Assembly (NCBI RefSeq): GCF_905220415.1
Contig: NC_059541.1
Location: forward strand, 8,258,501-8,322,500
Reading direction: 5' to 3'
Source of the DNA: Colias croceus
Lineage: Eukaryota > Arthropoda > Insecta > Lepidoptera > Pieridae
Length of the DNA stretch: 64,000 nt
The notes below the pieces were generated by a model, which saw only the letters and a program-made list of their open reading frames with translations, ran no database searches and was not told the DNA's origin. Position 1 is the first letter of the stretch. The number at the start of each line of letters is the position of its first letter. A program made the position numbers and the translations under genes. Positions 1 through 14,300 of this stretch are shown piece after piece.

Positions 1-2128
1 TTAGAGTGAAACAGGAATCTAATTAATCACGTTACTAGAGCGGAAAATTGTTCCATGGGTATAAGTACCATAGCGCATGCTTCTACTCAAAATGTTAGCA
101 AATAGAATATTTTGACCTGGAAACTACGTTGTTTGCGGGTTAAGTGTTTGACAATTCACATTTACACAAACTCTATATTGAAATAACATTGTAATTTTGA
201 AATGACTGTAAAATTTTATAGAATTTTGCATTGTACAAATCGATGAAAGAAACGTGATGTTTCAATTATTTTATTTTTATTTTGTTTTATGTTTATTAAG
301 TTTGTGCTTTGCAATATTATCATAAAAAAGTACTTTGGAATTTAGTAAATCAATAGAGCGTAGAGTCCCTCGTATTATCGTGACACCTAATACTTAATAG
401 GCTAATACCTACATACTTACTTTGCAAAAACATTAAGCTCACTTAAATCAAGTTATGGAATCCTTTACAAAATGATAAGTCGGAAAACAATGAATAATCA
501 CTTCCGATTAAGAAAGTTCAACGTTAAGCATACCTAAGTCATTTTCTATTGTTCCTACATTCCATTCAAAATAGATTATAGCTTAGGCCGCATTCAAACA
601 GGGCTCCATGGTTCTATGCTTCATATTTGATTTATGACTTGAAATTTAACATCTTCATTTTCGGAATAATAATTTGGAAGATATATTTGCAATGCCTTAG
701 AATGCTATAAAATTAATTTTATCTAAAACAAGCTGCTCGTTTGACAGGAATGAACTAGGACAACGTTTAGTTCGTTAATGTAGGATCTAGATTACTAAAA
801 TAATAAATTTATTTAATAACAAGTTTTTGGATGGTAAAAATTTTTCTGCATTCATTTATTTGTTCAAGAGCTTTGATTGTGTTTGTATCGATATACAAGA
901 TAGGTATCTTATAAATATTATTTTCGACATTCCTATTGTCTGTGTAGATATTGTATTTCTATACAAATTATTTATTTAGATAAAAAAATACAAAGCGCGT
1001 GTGGCGCGAGTATGGCCAAATGTTTATGAAAACACCTAGAAGATTTACATTGATATTACGTCACAATTTTTTATCAATTCAATATCAGCATATTATGTAA
1101 ATTCGTTATCACGGCGAAACATATGAAGCACCATCAATTACTAGCAGAAAAATGTTCGTATGAGAATAATTGAATAGTCAGCATAATAAAGCATGAGGAG
1201 GCATTTAAGTGGACCCCCTCCCATACTTTATAGGGATTTCGGTATCCATTGAACCATATTGATCTGAGTAATGGAATTAAGATAAAGATGGTTATTCAAT
1301 TTATATCCTATTTCGTGTTCCTTGCACGTAGTTTCTTGAATATAGCATTGGAATAGTTTTTCATATGTTTTAAATATTACAATTAATTATTATACAAACC
1401 TTTTCTATACTAGTAATTGCACGTTATAGATCGTTTATCTTGAAGTTTTATTTTGTGCCAAATGTGAAAAAAGTAGAGCTCTGTTTTGTAGACACTTTGG
1501 TGAATAAATTGTATATATTATTATTGTAATTCGAATAAGTTGATAGTAATAGTTATTGTATCGAGAGGTAGATTCAAACTTACCCAATAATAAACATTCC
1601 ATTCGGGAATAACTTTTTCCTTTGACGTTAGTGTTCGAAGATTCCAAAAGTTCATTTTATGTGAGAAGTATTTCTAATTACACGGATACCTGAACGTTTT
1701 AATGAGAATCTTCAGAAGTTTTAGTTTTAAGGGTGATCGATTTCACGCATTTGTTAGACAAGATATTGATGAACTTTAATTTTATACATCATTAAAAATA
1801 CAAGTTGGAATACCGACTTGTAATAAGACTACTATAATAATCAAAATCTCTAGTAATTAGAATACTACTCTACTCTATCTCTTATCTAATCAGAATATCG
1901 TAAATGTATAAAAGTAAGACTGAGAAGATTAAAATAGGGCACCCAGATGATTCACTTTACATAATTTGTAGATGATTACAATATAATACTCATACTTATT
2001 CACTTACTTTAAATTAATTGACGATTGGGTTTGCGAATTAAAGTATCCCAATATGATGCTCATGTGTTTATATTTTATAGGTAATTAACTAACTCTAACC
2101 ACAATTCTCAAATGAATATCCCTTGCAG
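1..2128. other. Upstream flank or intron, no gene recognised
   Basis: This AT-rich stretch has no open frame with recognisable protein features and no repeat I could pair with another in the window. Because the first visible otopetrin exon is preceded by a plausible 3' splice site (cccttgcag ending at 2128), this stretch may be the end of a 5' intron, with a 5' UTR exon and promoter further left, outside the window. Confidence 0.4.
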
Positions 2129-2371
2129 TTGCTTCTCAATCCCCGCGAACAACATGTCTGGCGGGTCCCACGTGTCTCGGGGCACGTTCGGCGACTCCGA
2201 GATGTCTGGCAGCAGCGCTCCGCCCCTCCCGAGCCCGGCGTCCGCGGGGGCTGCGCTGGTGTCTCCGGAGACCCTGAGCAGGCATAGCAGCCCCCCGCCG
2301 ATACCCGCGCACCCGTGTCAGCCGGCCCCTTCGTGTTCCTCTCATCATGTGCATATGGAGTCGCCGTTGAG
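2129..2371 (+). CDS. OtopL: Otopetrin exon 1 (first visible): disordered N-terminus
   Basis: The exon lies between an acceptor (cccttgcag) and a donor gag|gtttgt, and its GC content stands out from the flanks. From ATG 2154 it codes residues 1-72 plus two bases of codon 73, starting MSGGSHVSRGTFGDSE and rich in Pro, Ser and Ala (PPLPSP, SSPPPIPAHP). It contains no membrane segment. An alternative is that the first 25 bases are also coding and continue from an exon to the left. Confidence 0.75.
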
Positions 2372-5300
2372 GTTTGTTAACCACTATAATGTAGGTGTCG
2401 AATCTACAAATATGTATGTGATTGTATTTGCACCTGTCTATAGACCACAGCTTCGATTGCTACTAAGGGAGATCGTGATCAAGCAATCCTATGGTCCGTA
2501 GAAATAAATAACAGATTAAATCAATATTAACTCACGTGAAACTATAAAACTAGGACGTATTATAAGTTACATTATTTATTTTATATTGCAACAAATAAAA
2601 ACATGAAAATGTTGTGTTTTACACTTCGCTGCCATAAATTATTATAATACGATACCTTAATTAATGGGTCCTGGACCCTGGTATATAATTATACACCTAA
2701 GTTTTGTCTACCGCTAAACTCTCGCAAACCAAAGGCGAAAACGTATCCGAAACTTGAACTAGGTATAACAAATGTGGAAACACAGAAATTTTATTCCATC
2801 GGAAGTTAGATTAAATACCTACCTTTGTTATGATTTCCTCTCGTTTTAACAGAGCATTTTGTACCTATTTAACAAGAGTTTATCCTATGCTTCTCATTCT
2901 ATTGTGTTATGTTTTGTTTTGTTTCTCTAAAAGTATAATATAATTCGACTTACACTAAAATGTAGAGTCCGTTTAAGAAAAATATGTTTACGGGAATGAC
3001 GATAGACATATTTCTTACCCTACATTCATTCAAACGACAATATAACTTACTACGAGTATTTCCAAGTAAATACGCTGCACTGCGGCTGACTTTGGTTGTA
3101 TAGTGCACACTGTGGACTGAAGATGTGCAACTGTAGGATCTGCGGAAAACCATAACAAAGGACTGTTACTTTGCATAAACTGCATTTCGCTTGCTTATTC
3201 TCTCTGGAAACATACAACATTTTACCAAGAAATCTACACCTACTTCACTATTAATAATTAAACTAAAATAATTATTATGTAACTCATACTATATAATATA
3301 TACCTGTACATCGTAATTAATTGTAATATATCTCATTCTCCCAATATAGTAAAAAAACAGAAACTTCTGCTCTCAGTCTCAGATAACTAACTATGTAGCT
3401 ATACAATTTATAATGCACACGTTAAATAAATTACTCTTCGCTTTTCCCGCTATTATCGAACAAAAAATGTGAAAATATAATATTATTATAATATTTTAAA
3501 ACTGTAGACAAAGGCGTTATACGATCATAAAGTAAGCAGTGCCAAACAAGTATTAGAATATGATACTCAATGAGATTAGTATCGAAATGTATCGGGTTTC
3601 CACAATATCCAGACAGGATGGAAAATGGCGGACTATAAATTACAGGAACGGTCTAGGTTTCATAACTATGCTATGTACGTGTTGCTATTTAAATGGATTC
3701 ATAAATCGATGGTAAATTGTTGGCTTATTGGCTATGTTTTTTGCGTATGGTGTATACTGATAAATCGAAATGATGATTTACATAAATATTTATAATCATG
3801 CTTAAAATGTTAGGCATAATATTATTGCACACCTCGGCCATACTGAGCCATAGCACATGTAAAACAGTAAATTAAATATTTTCACGTAATTTTTTAAATC
3901 AAATTACCTTCTAGAAATATACAAACCAGAATGAACAATAGAACAATTTTGTCTATGTAATACACAAATTTTATTAATTTAACAAGGGAAAAGTTTCCTT
4001 TGTGTTCAAATAGGTTTGTAACAAAACGGAAGTCAAATGCGGGCTCGTATTACGTACTAGCCGTATCACTTCGAAAAGCTAGATTCGTATGAAACTTTCA
4101 CCTAAATAGACAAGTTCTATAATCTATTTTAGTATGAGATTTAAATTAGTAGTGTTTTTTTATTAAATGAGAAAAAGTCTATCTATTGTGAGAAAAAGTC
4201 TATTGCATTGTTGTTAGTTATTCGTTTACATAATATATAAAATTTTATTAAAAGTCAACTTATTACTTACCACATACAATATAGCTTTAAAGGAACTTGC
4301 GAAATAAGCAAATTCTTAGTAACCTCATGGATTTATATCTAATGAAAAATACCATCTGAAGGCATCTTGAAACGACTTCAATACGGAATCATTATCGGAA
4401 AAGCAATTTTATATTTATCCTCAAGAAGTAAATTTCTGTGCTCCGTATCCAACGAAGTAATCAAATTTAATTAAAAAATAGATTTCAATACACATCTTCG
4501 AAATCTCATTAAATTGTTCCGTAAAAGGAAATATCTTTCATTTAACGGATTATATGAGGTAGAGATCTAAGGTAAAGGAATTAAGAAGGCGGTACTGCTA
4601 AGTGCTAACAATGCTTCGCCTATAATTATGAGAGAGTAATAAAGGAGTAAATAAATTTCTTTCTCCAGTGGCACTTGAATGGAGAGCGGTTTCTGTATGA
4701 GATTTATGTGCTGAATGTCGTAAATTCAATGTAGGATTTAGTGAAGCAAGTGTGGTCGAGCTATTGGTATTAATTTGATGCGGGGCAATTTTGTGCTCTT
4801 GGATTTAGTCGGCTTTAAATACGCTGAGTCGTCTTAGGAATATGATGGATAGCGGAGCATTTACAGTGGCTTATACTTTTAGTCTATCTTCTGTTTAGAA
4901 TATTGTTTGTTAACATTGAATGTTGGTTAAATAGTTGTAGTCCATTAGGTATACATTGTAACTAAATTTATATAGTATGAAAGTAGTGTTTTAGTGACAA
5001 AATCCATGAAATTTTGTTCAAAATTTTTGAGTGCTGAATAGTGATTAATCAAAAACTAAGAGCAAAGCTGCTTGAACTTGAAAATGAAAACTGTTTTATT
5101 GCAGTATTTTTAAGTAACAGAGGTCTTCTTGATTGTTTAGTTGCTTTTAGTAGCGATTCAGAAAATCGTTGTACCTAGAGTCAGCAAGTAACTCTATATT
5201 TCATGTTTAAAAAAAAAAAAAAAAAAAAAAAGAATCTTTTGGTTACCTATTCTTATTATTACATACAATAAAGACCCTAATTATTTCTTCATAGGTTACC

Positions 5301-8300
5301 CAGTCCACCATCGCTAGGAACCTCATTGTCTCTTCAGCCCGTACTGTATGGCCATTCAGATGGAAGTTCGCCGCGACCACCGCTACCGCCAGCACGACGA
5401 CCTTCCAGGCCAAACACTGCTATCCCGAGCATGCATATTATTAGCGCGTGAGTATGATACAATTTATAAAACAATCTATAAAAAAGGTAGCGTATTTTAA
5501 GATCCAGGTTTTTATATGTTTACGATTTATAAGGTAATAATGTAGAGGCAGTGGTAAAATTAAATATTAAATATAGGTAAGTGGTGTTAAATAGTATAAC
5601 AATAGAAAATCATATATTCGTGGATAATGTTTCAATAATACAGTAATTGATACAATAAACAATAATTAATTGTAAATTAATTATTGCGTTCCATTTAATA
5701 CTTAGTTTCAATATTAGGTGGGACTGGAACATGCTTCCTGAGTCTGTGTTCCCCGACGAGTACAATATGGGGGTCTTCAAGCGAAGAGTGAACGGGTACC
5801 TTCTAGGGAAGCGCGCTCCATCTTAGGCCACATCTCAGCTTACCATCAGGCGAGATCGTGGTCAAGCGCTTCCCTATCGCACAATAAAAAAAAAAAAAAA
5901 AAAGGTACTGAGATTAGGCAATAGAAAAATTAATATGCATACACTTGAGAAAAATGTGACTGCATCTTTTTCGTATATCTTTTTCGTGTACTTACATGTT
6001 GTGATCAATACTGGATTTAGCGAAGTATGGTAAAGTGTGTATAATTTATTAGCAAATCCCCGGTCTGTGCTTTTGACTAACTTTATTTTGGCTACTCGCC
6101 AGTAAAGTCGAATCCTGCTCTAAAGTTTTTGTACATACAAGTTACAGATATTGATTAAAATTTGAAATAAAAATGAGAAGCTGAATATCATTAGAACTTG
6201 CATTATTGAATATTGATCAATATCAAGGATGTTTTTGTTCGCGCAATGCAACATTAAATAAAATGCTTTAAAATAATACTTAGAGATATTATAGAGAAAA
6301 AGCGATGAAAACCTTCGGCTTATTCATATAGTATTTTCTAATAATAAAGAGGAAATATAATGAGGTCAGAAATAAAGGTGATGCTCTCCCAGTTCTGGCG
6401 TATAATCTTATAATATAAAAATGAATCCCAAAATGTGTTGGTAAGCGCATAACTTGAGAACGGCTGAACCGATTTTGTTAATTATTTTTTTATTATATTC
6501 CTTGAAGTACGAGGATAGTTCTTATGTAGAGAAAACGTAAACATGTACCACGGGCGAAGCCGGGGTGGACCGCTAGTCTTATATATAAAAATGAATCGCA
6601 AAATGTGTTGGTAAGCGCATAACTCGAGAACGGCTGAACCGATTTCGATAAAAAATAATTATTATATTCCTTGAAGTACGGGGATGGATCTTATATAGAG
6701 AAAACGTAAACATGTACCACGGGCGAAGCCGGGGCGGACCGCTAGTACTTCTTAAAATTTATGTGACATTTCAAATTTACTTTTATCACAATATTGATCG
6801 TTAAATGTACCTTTAAAAATTAGCACATTTACGTTTTTAATCTGTCATGATTATTTTATGGTAACATAATATATTATATCCTTTTCAAAGGATATATCGT
6901 TTGGTCGTTGGGTTCAGCTGACGCGGTGTCTTTGGGCCTTCAACTGAACCCTAATAAAACTTTATGCTCACTCAAACTGTTATCATATTTATATATGGAT
7001 CTTCCTTTTATTGCGAATAATAAGATATGTGACTACGAGAAATATTTTCGTATTATTTCGATTTTTTAGGGAATTTTGTATGTTGTCCAAGATGTTGTCG
7101 CATAGTTGTGGCTTGTCATATAAAAGCTCGTTTTTATGTCATCTTTTATATTCAATTAAGGACTCTATAATATTATCTAAGAAAGCTCTCCATAATATAT
7201 AATAGGACTCCATAATATCTAATAGGAAAATGATCTCTTGGGTTAAGTTTTTATTAGTATTTTGCTTATCCGACGTACATTCAATTGTTTTATTTTATTG
7301 ATGGTACTTAATTTGTCTCTTCACCCACCCTCTTTCCATATATCATATACTAGCCGCTCCGCGCGGTTTCACCCCCGTGGCTTCTCTCCTGTTGGTCGTA
7401 GCGTGATGATATAGCCTATAGCCTTCCTCGATAAATGAGCTATCTAACACCGAAAGAATTTTTCAAATCAAACAAACAAACAAACAATCAAACAAACAAA
7501 CTCTTCAGCTTTATAATATTAGTATAGATATAAATGTGTAAATCTACAACCATGTTATCGAGACGTTTTCACATCCTCTCAACATAACACTGTATTCACC
7601 GATTATGAAGAAAAGTAGGCACGTCATAACAAAAGAGAAAGAATAAAAAAACATCCACCCAACGCATATAGCACAATATGTAACTTTCAGTTACACTCCC
7701 CTTCTTAGGGTCAAGAGTGATATATAACCTTTGTCAGAATATTACATGTATTTTCTGAAATAATTTATTGTACTTATTTGATTTCCTGTAGTAGGTACGT
7801 AAAGACGCTTGGCGTCATCTGTGGCGAACATGTTTTACACCTGTTTCATTTGGAGTTTGTTATTTATAGATGTTTTATTCACTCATTTGGAAGTTATGAA
7901 TCGAAATTAAGATTTGATTAAAACTCTATACCTACTGTTATTCAATGTTCAGGTTATAGCAATGGACTTTATTACAGTTTGTCTTTAAACAATATTTATT
8001 TTAATGTCATGTATTTCTAGTTCGTATCATTGACATCACATGCATGATGCATCACATATAGTCCAGTCTGTGGGGAAGTGTAAAAGCCTCTGCTCTACAA
8101 AAGGTGGCGTAGAAAATGTTTTGAAACAATATTGTTTAGGTATAAAAGGTTAATAAAAATCCAAGTTTTCGACCTTGATGGACCCAGGCGCTAGCCGCCA
8201 TCTTGAATTAGTGCCCTTACGCACTAGCGGTTAACCGCGGGGGCGGCTAACCGCGCGGTTAGCCGCTTTCCCATTTTAATATGCAACCGCTTATGATTGT

Positions 8301-11300
8301 ACGCACTAATCATAAAAGCGGTTGCATATTAAAATGGGAAAGCGGCCAACCGCGCGGTTAGCCGCCCCCGCGGTTAACCGCTAGTGCGTAAGGGCACTTA
8401 AAGGTGCTAAAATTAGGTATAATTTAAATAACTTCTCAATTGTTTACTACATCACAAAAGTCTCTATGAGGGGTTCAAAGAAGACAAAATTACCTACATT
8501 TTTTGCATACATGATTATTCTGTAAGTCTTAAAGGTAAAAAGTTACAAGCGACGGAAATAATAATATTTACAGAAATCATATAATTTTAATTTTGTTTAA
8601 AAATTGTGCAGCTATCATTTTTTAATTCTTTTTGATGGCCCGGACTGGTTAATGGTGGCTTCTTCATTATCGTTGCTGAAATTTTCTGTTTCATTGTCTG
8701 TATTTTTAGTTTCCAACCATGATAGCTGTACAATTTTTAAACATAATTAAAATTATATGATTTCTGTAAATATTATTATTTCCGTCGCTTGTAACTTTTT
8801 ACTTTTAAGACTTACAGAATAATCATGTAAGCAAAAAATGTAGGTAATTTTGTCTTCTTTGAACCCCTCATAGACACTTTTGTGATTTAGTAAACAATTG
8901 AGAAGTTATTTAAAATATACCTAATTTTAGCACCTTTAATTCAAGATGGCGGCTAGCGCCTGGGTCCGTCAAGGTCGAAAACTTGGATTTTTATTAACCT
9001 TTCATACCTAAACAATATTGTTTCAAAACATTTTCTACGCCACCTTTTGTAGAGCATAAATACCTACAGACTGGATTAATAGCCGTGGGTAGAAAGCTAG
9101 TAATATGTAAAGCTAAATTATTACAAAATTCACATTGAAAGATAAATAAAACAAAATATCAAATCACACATAAAGCACGGTTACGCACCAGCGAAGCTAG
9201 TATTTAATAATCACATAAAATACATACATTTCTAACTTAGCTTAAACATTATTAATATAAAATATTTCTTCCATTGTAAGGTCTACACCATGACACATGT
9301 CTTTAAATCGTCATGTCTCAGTTAAGAACCCTCCGTTACGTGTGACTCTCGGGTTATTGTAAATTTGCCACAAAGTTAATTCGTCACCTAAAAAAGTATG
9401 TGTAAATTTGCCACACTTTTATTTTTTTAAAGTTAATTCGTCGCGATTTAATATCAAGTATTGTAAATTCGTCACATCGATAATTTAAGTACAGATAGCA
9501 AAAAAATTAAACAATAAATTAATTTAAAATGTTGATTTCTTAATCAGTTTTAGATTTTCAACCTTACATGTAAAAAAATCACAGTCAAATTGGATGACGA
9601 TGGACTTTGTAAAAACATAAGGAACATCTATTTTGTATATGTTCTAAAAATTCACAGCAGTTATAAAGAGTATTACTTAACATCTACATTATTCTACATA
9701 GGTAATGGTAAAAATCACAGTTCTCTCTATAAATATTTTTAAAATGTAATGAAATGAGAGCGGCTCTATAATATTTATCACAATCGTATAAAAATAAGGA
9801 TAAAATATTTTTCACCTATTTTGTGAGGGTGTAAGGGACAGCCTCCCGAAAACTTTAACCATGGAATCATTCTGAGCAACTTTCCCAAAGAAACCATATT
9901 GCGGAAATGAAAAAAAAAATTCGGCTTCCCATACAAAATTTTCGAGTGAGATGCTAATTTTGTATAGGAGGTTGAAATTTTTTTTAACAAAAAACTCAAA
10001 CAGACTAGCGCGTTTCATGTTCATGACACTTAATAAATCACAGTTAAAATCACATTAATTAATTTTATAATTCAACTTTCGTTTTCCATAAAAATAAAAA
10101 TTCTAATACATATAAAATCATTTCAAACTTTTAAAAAGCGCAAATCAATTTGACTCCATAATGAATTTACCTTATGTTATTGATGAATTTACCTTATGTG
10201 AATGATGACTGTAATATTAAAATGTAAATCATTATATTGCTGGTTTCATCGCAGGCTGAAAGGTATAATTCCCTTGCCTTGCTTGCTGGCGGTACTTTAC
10301 TACTTGTGGCAAATTTACAATAACCCGAATATATCTGTGACGAACTTACACATACTTTTTAAGGCATGTGACGAATTTACTTTCAATGTATGGAGTTTTA
10401 AAAACGTGACGAATTAACTTTGTGGCAAATTTACAATAACCCTGACTCTCCATGTCACGAGCTCCCTTCGCTAAGGGCTCTCTTGATAGAGTTGAAAGAT
10501 TTCACTTAATTAATCGAAGTTTCTTAAGCTGTTATTCATTAATTCTAATATTTATTTATATTATTTCACACTTTTTTGTGATTTCATTTAAATAAACAAT
10601 GTGAAATGTTTTTAGCGTTTTTCTATGGCACTCATAAGATATTTAACATAAATATTTGTCACTCGATTAACAAATAATTTCCAATTTAATTTATTAAATA
10701 TAATAATTAGAAGTAGGTTAATACATAATCTAATTAAATGTTCTTACATTGTAATAACTTACCTCTATCTAGTGTAGAAAAACACGTTCGATAGTAACAT
10801 TACATTGTCGTAATTAGATCAAGTATCATATTCTCCTAACGCACTCAATATACTCGGAAGTGCAGCCCATCGATATGAAGAGAATTTCATCTCGAGAAAT
10901 TTCATTAGCACTTGCGAGCAAATTGGGAATTGCTCTCGTCTGGAGTTTACTTCCGTACTCGATTAGGATATTATGTACGTGTTATATGCATTTTGCTATC
11001 TTCATGTCACAAACAAGTTTTGTATATTTTATGATAGCAAAAATATCGATCTAATTTAAGCTATTTGAATGCTGACTACTCTATAACTTTTCTTCTTCCA
11101 TCGTGTAGGTAATAAATAGTGATTAATAAAAAGTAAACATCTTTTTTCCAATCGTACAATATGTAGATAGGTACATAAAAAGCGCGCTTGCCTCATTTCC
11201 GAGGTCTAATTTCTAAATTAAAAGCACACTATTACATAGTAATAATAGTTAGTAGGTACTTTGACAATACTTACCGCTTTGTAGCGGAATTATACCTCAT

Positions 11301-14300
11301 TACAAAGGCTCGACTGTTCCTAGAATAAAATCTTCCTTAGTAGGGTAATGGGAATTCTCTGTTTACTGCTAGTGTTAATTATAAGAGCGGCCGCCTCTTA
11401 TCTAGTTACTGTAATGGAATTATTATAGAAAGTTTACTGTGGAAAATGTTTGTAAACCAATATCGTTGAATGATTTATTGTGTTCAAAACCTGAGTGCAT
11501 TTAGAACTAATAGATTATTCAGATTATTGTACTATGGTATATTTTGCATAGTTAATATGGAAGCAAGAGAATGTTTATGGTAAAACCTTCATTTGGGAAG
11601 AAGGAACAAAAGTGAATAATATTCTTAATGGGGACAGTTCCTTCCAAGACTTTATTTTTCTCCCTACAATGACGTCACGTTTATGATATCATAGACATTA
11701 ATCACAAGGGATAAAACTGTCTTTATGGCCAATGTTGGAGCACATATATAATATTACTACTTTCATTTGGATATTATGTTAATCACAGTAGAAATGTACC
11801 GAGTAGCAATCGTCTTGAGTAAATTGAATTGAAAGCTCCCTTCCCTCATTATAAGATCTATTGATACTTTGTTTTGATGATGACTGATCAAGCTTCTCTT
11901 TAGTTACATTTCATAATACTTTTGATTTTGATTTGTCATGTTCTGTTTTTTATATGAATTTACTGAAAATAAGACTATCTTCAAACTATTAACACAGCTA
12001 TTAAATAGAACTAATAGGTATATTCTATTAATATATTATGTAAGTAAAATCATTAGGATAAAATATAGCACATCAACGTTACGTCACAAGTTATTCATCG
12101 CAAAAATGATTCGTGCAAAATGTTAGTGAAAGAATACGTGAATCTCTGCTAAGTACAAATGTAAATTTTAGGTATTCTTTTGTTCCATTCTTGTACTACA
12201 ATCTCGACGCGTCTAAATTGCGAGACGAGTATGCATGATACTTTATATATATAATCCCTCCTAACTACTTGCAGAATAATTCGTATTCAAGTGCGTTCAT
12301 TCAACTCGCGAAGTTAAAAGTGGAACAACGCACAAGGAGTATCTCTCAAAAACCAGGTCCCGTCCTTTTGTGTAGATACGTATGTTTTGGAGGTATCGTT
12401 AGGATAGCTGCGGGGAGCCAATAACACGCCGTTGTCATGGTAACGGAGCATGTACGAGAGGGGGCTTACCCCAAGGGAATGAGGGCTCACAAAAACCAGA
12501 CACGAAGACACCTTGAGTGCTACAAGTTTGGCAACGAAGTTTCGTGAATGTTATTGTATCTAACAATGTTCGCGGGTCTAGTTTTTCTGGTTTTATAATT
12601 ATTTAGTGCCTTTCTGCGTCCTTGGTAGCGCATCGTGCCACCTTGAATGTTAAAGTAACGACAACAGAGGATTATGAGCAAATTATATTTATCTTTACCT
12701 ATCTTTGACAATTATCAAATACTAATGATTAATTCAATTGATTAACTACAGACGATGATATTAAACATGTAATTTGCATATTGAAACAATAGTCAATTTG
12801 CATGTCTACATTTTGTCTATAATTTTAGAAGTATCTTTAGTCTTGCTATCAATTCCAAAGATACTTAGATATACTTATTATGTTTATATTATATTCCTTA
12901 TATTCACTTCCTTGTGTTTGAAATCTCTCACTCATTCAAGGGCTTGACGTCTAACAGTAAACAGTTCCAACTTCATAATGCTAATCTGTTATAATTGTAC
13001 CGTATTCTTTCAAGATTAAAAGAAAAGATGCTTTATAAATGTGTTTATTATGTCAAGTTTTTCATCGTCAAGGGAACACTTCTGGCGGACGGGAAGAAAC
13101 GATAAAAGCTTATTTCTGTAATATTAAAACAGATTACTGTTATACAGCTTGATGAGGGTGCAGAAAATGAGACTCTGACTCGAAAATAATAAAGTCTATT
13201 TTACGATAAAGAGCTTTAATGAATCCTTTCTCACGTGCTTAACGAGTTTGATAAGGGCATGTTCCACGAGAACGCCCCAGATTTTTAATTAATAACTAAA
13301 TCTATAAAAATAACTTTTTACGAACACGAAATATCAGATTGCGAAACTGGGTTGTCCTGTTTAAAATATGTGGTACAATTAAAATTAAAAGTTACGTAAA
13401 AAGCAAACGAATTATCAAATACATTTTATAAAAAGGGAAGAATGTTTTATTTGTACGATACTTAAAATAACAAAGGAATTCCTGATTAATTTGTAAGAAT
13501 AAGTAGATTTGGGGTTTGAAAATATTATTAACGATGTTGCCATGAGCACAACTAATATATTCGGATTAAATGGTGTGTATTGAATTGTAATAATCAAGAT
13601 CAGAGGCTTTATACAGACCATATACGACGCGTCACATGTCAAGCCGAACGAGGTAACGTGTTATTTTGATTTGGGTATACCTACCTATACCGACGAGTTA
13701 AAAGGGCATTGAAAATTTTCTGGCATATCAAACCCGCCGCCATTTTGATTTTTTTTCAAAATCGCGGCGCACGATTAAATTGGTATGTATGGATAGAGGA
13801 CACATAGACGAACAAAAAATGTCTCATAACATAGTACCCTAAAGCGTCACATTACCGAGATATTTGGAGGTAAATATTCACTTATGAGTACGACAAACAC
13901 TAAAAATAGACTTATTACGTGTCTATATGCATAATTTTATCTCCAAATAATCACTCCCAAGTAGATTATTATTATTACAGGAAGAAAGTAGGTATTCATT
14001 ACATTACTTACATTTTTATGTAATGTATGTATGTTTTTATGTAATGAATCTACCTACTTTCTTCCAATAAACTGTTATTTACCTCCAAATATCTCGGTAA
14101 TGTGACGCTTTAGGGTACTATGTGATGGGACATTTTTTGTTCGTCTATGTGCCCTCTATCCATACATACCACTTTAATCGTGCGCCGCGATTTTTTTTTT
14201 TTTTTTTTTTTTTTATGTTATGGGAAGGCAAACGAGCGGACGCACTGCCTGGTGGTAAGCAGGTTGCGATTTTGAAAAAAAATCAAAATGGCGGCGGGTT

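Noticed and set aside
2136..2384. Minus-strand open frame opposite otopetrin exon 1
   Set aside because: It is an Arg-rich shadow of the GC-rich exon with no domain or splice context; the plus-strand frame joins exon 2 in phase.
12314..12711. Two minus-strand open frames in a GC-richer patch
   Set aside because: No domain or splice context; more likely a repeat remnant, but no second copy is present to prove it.
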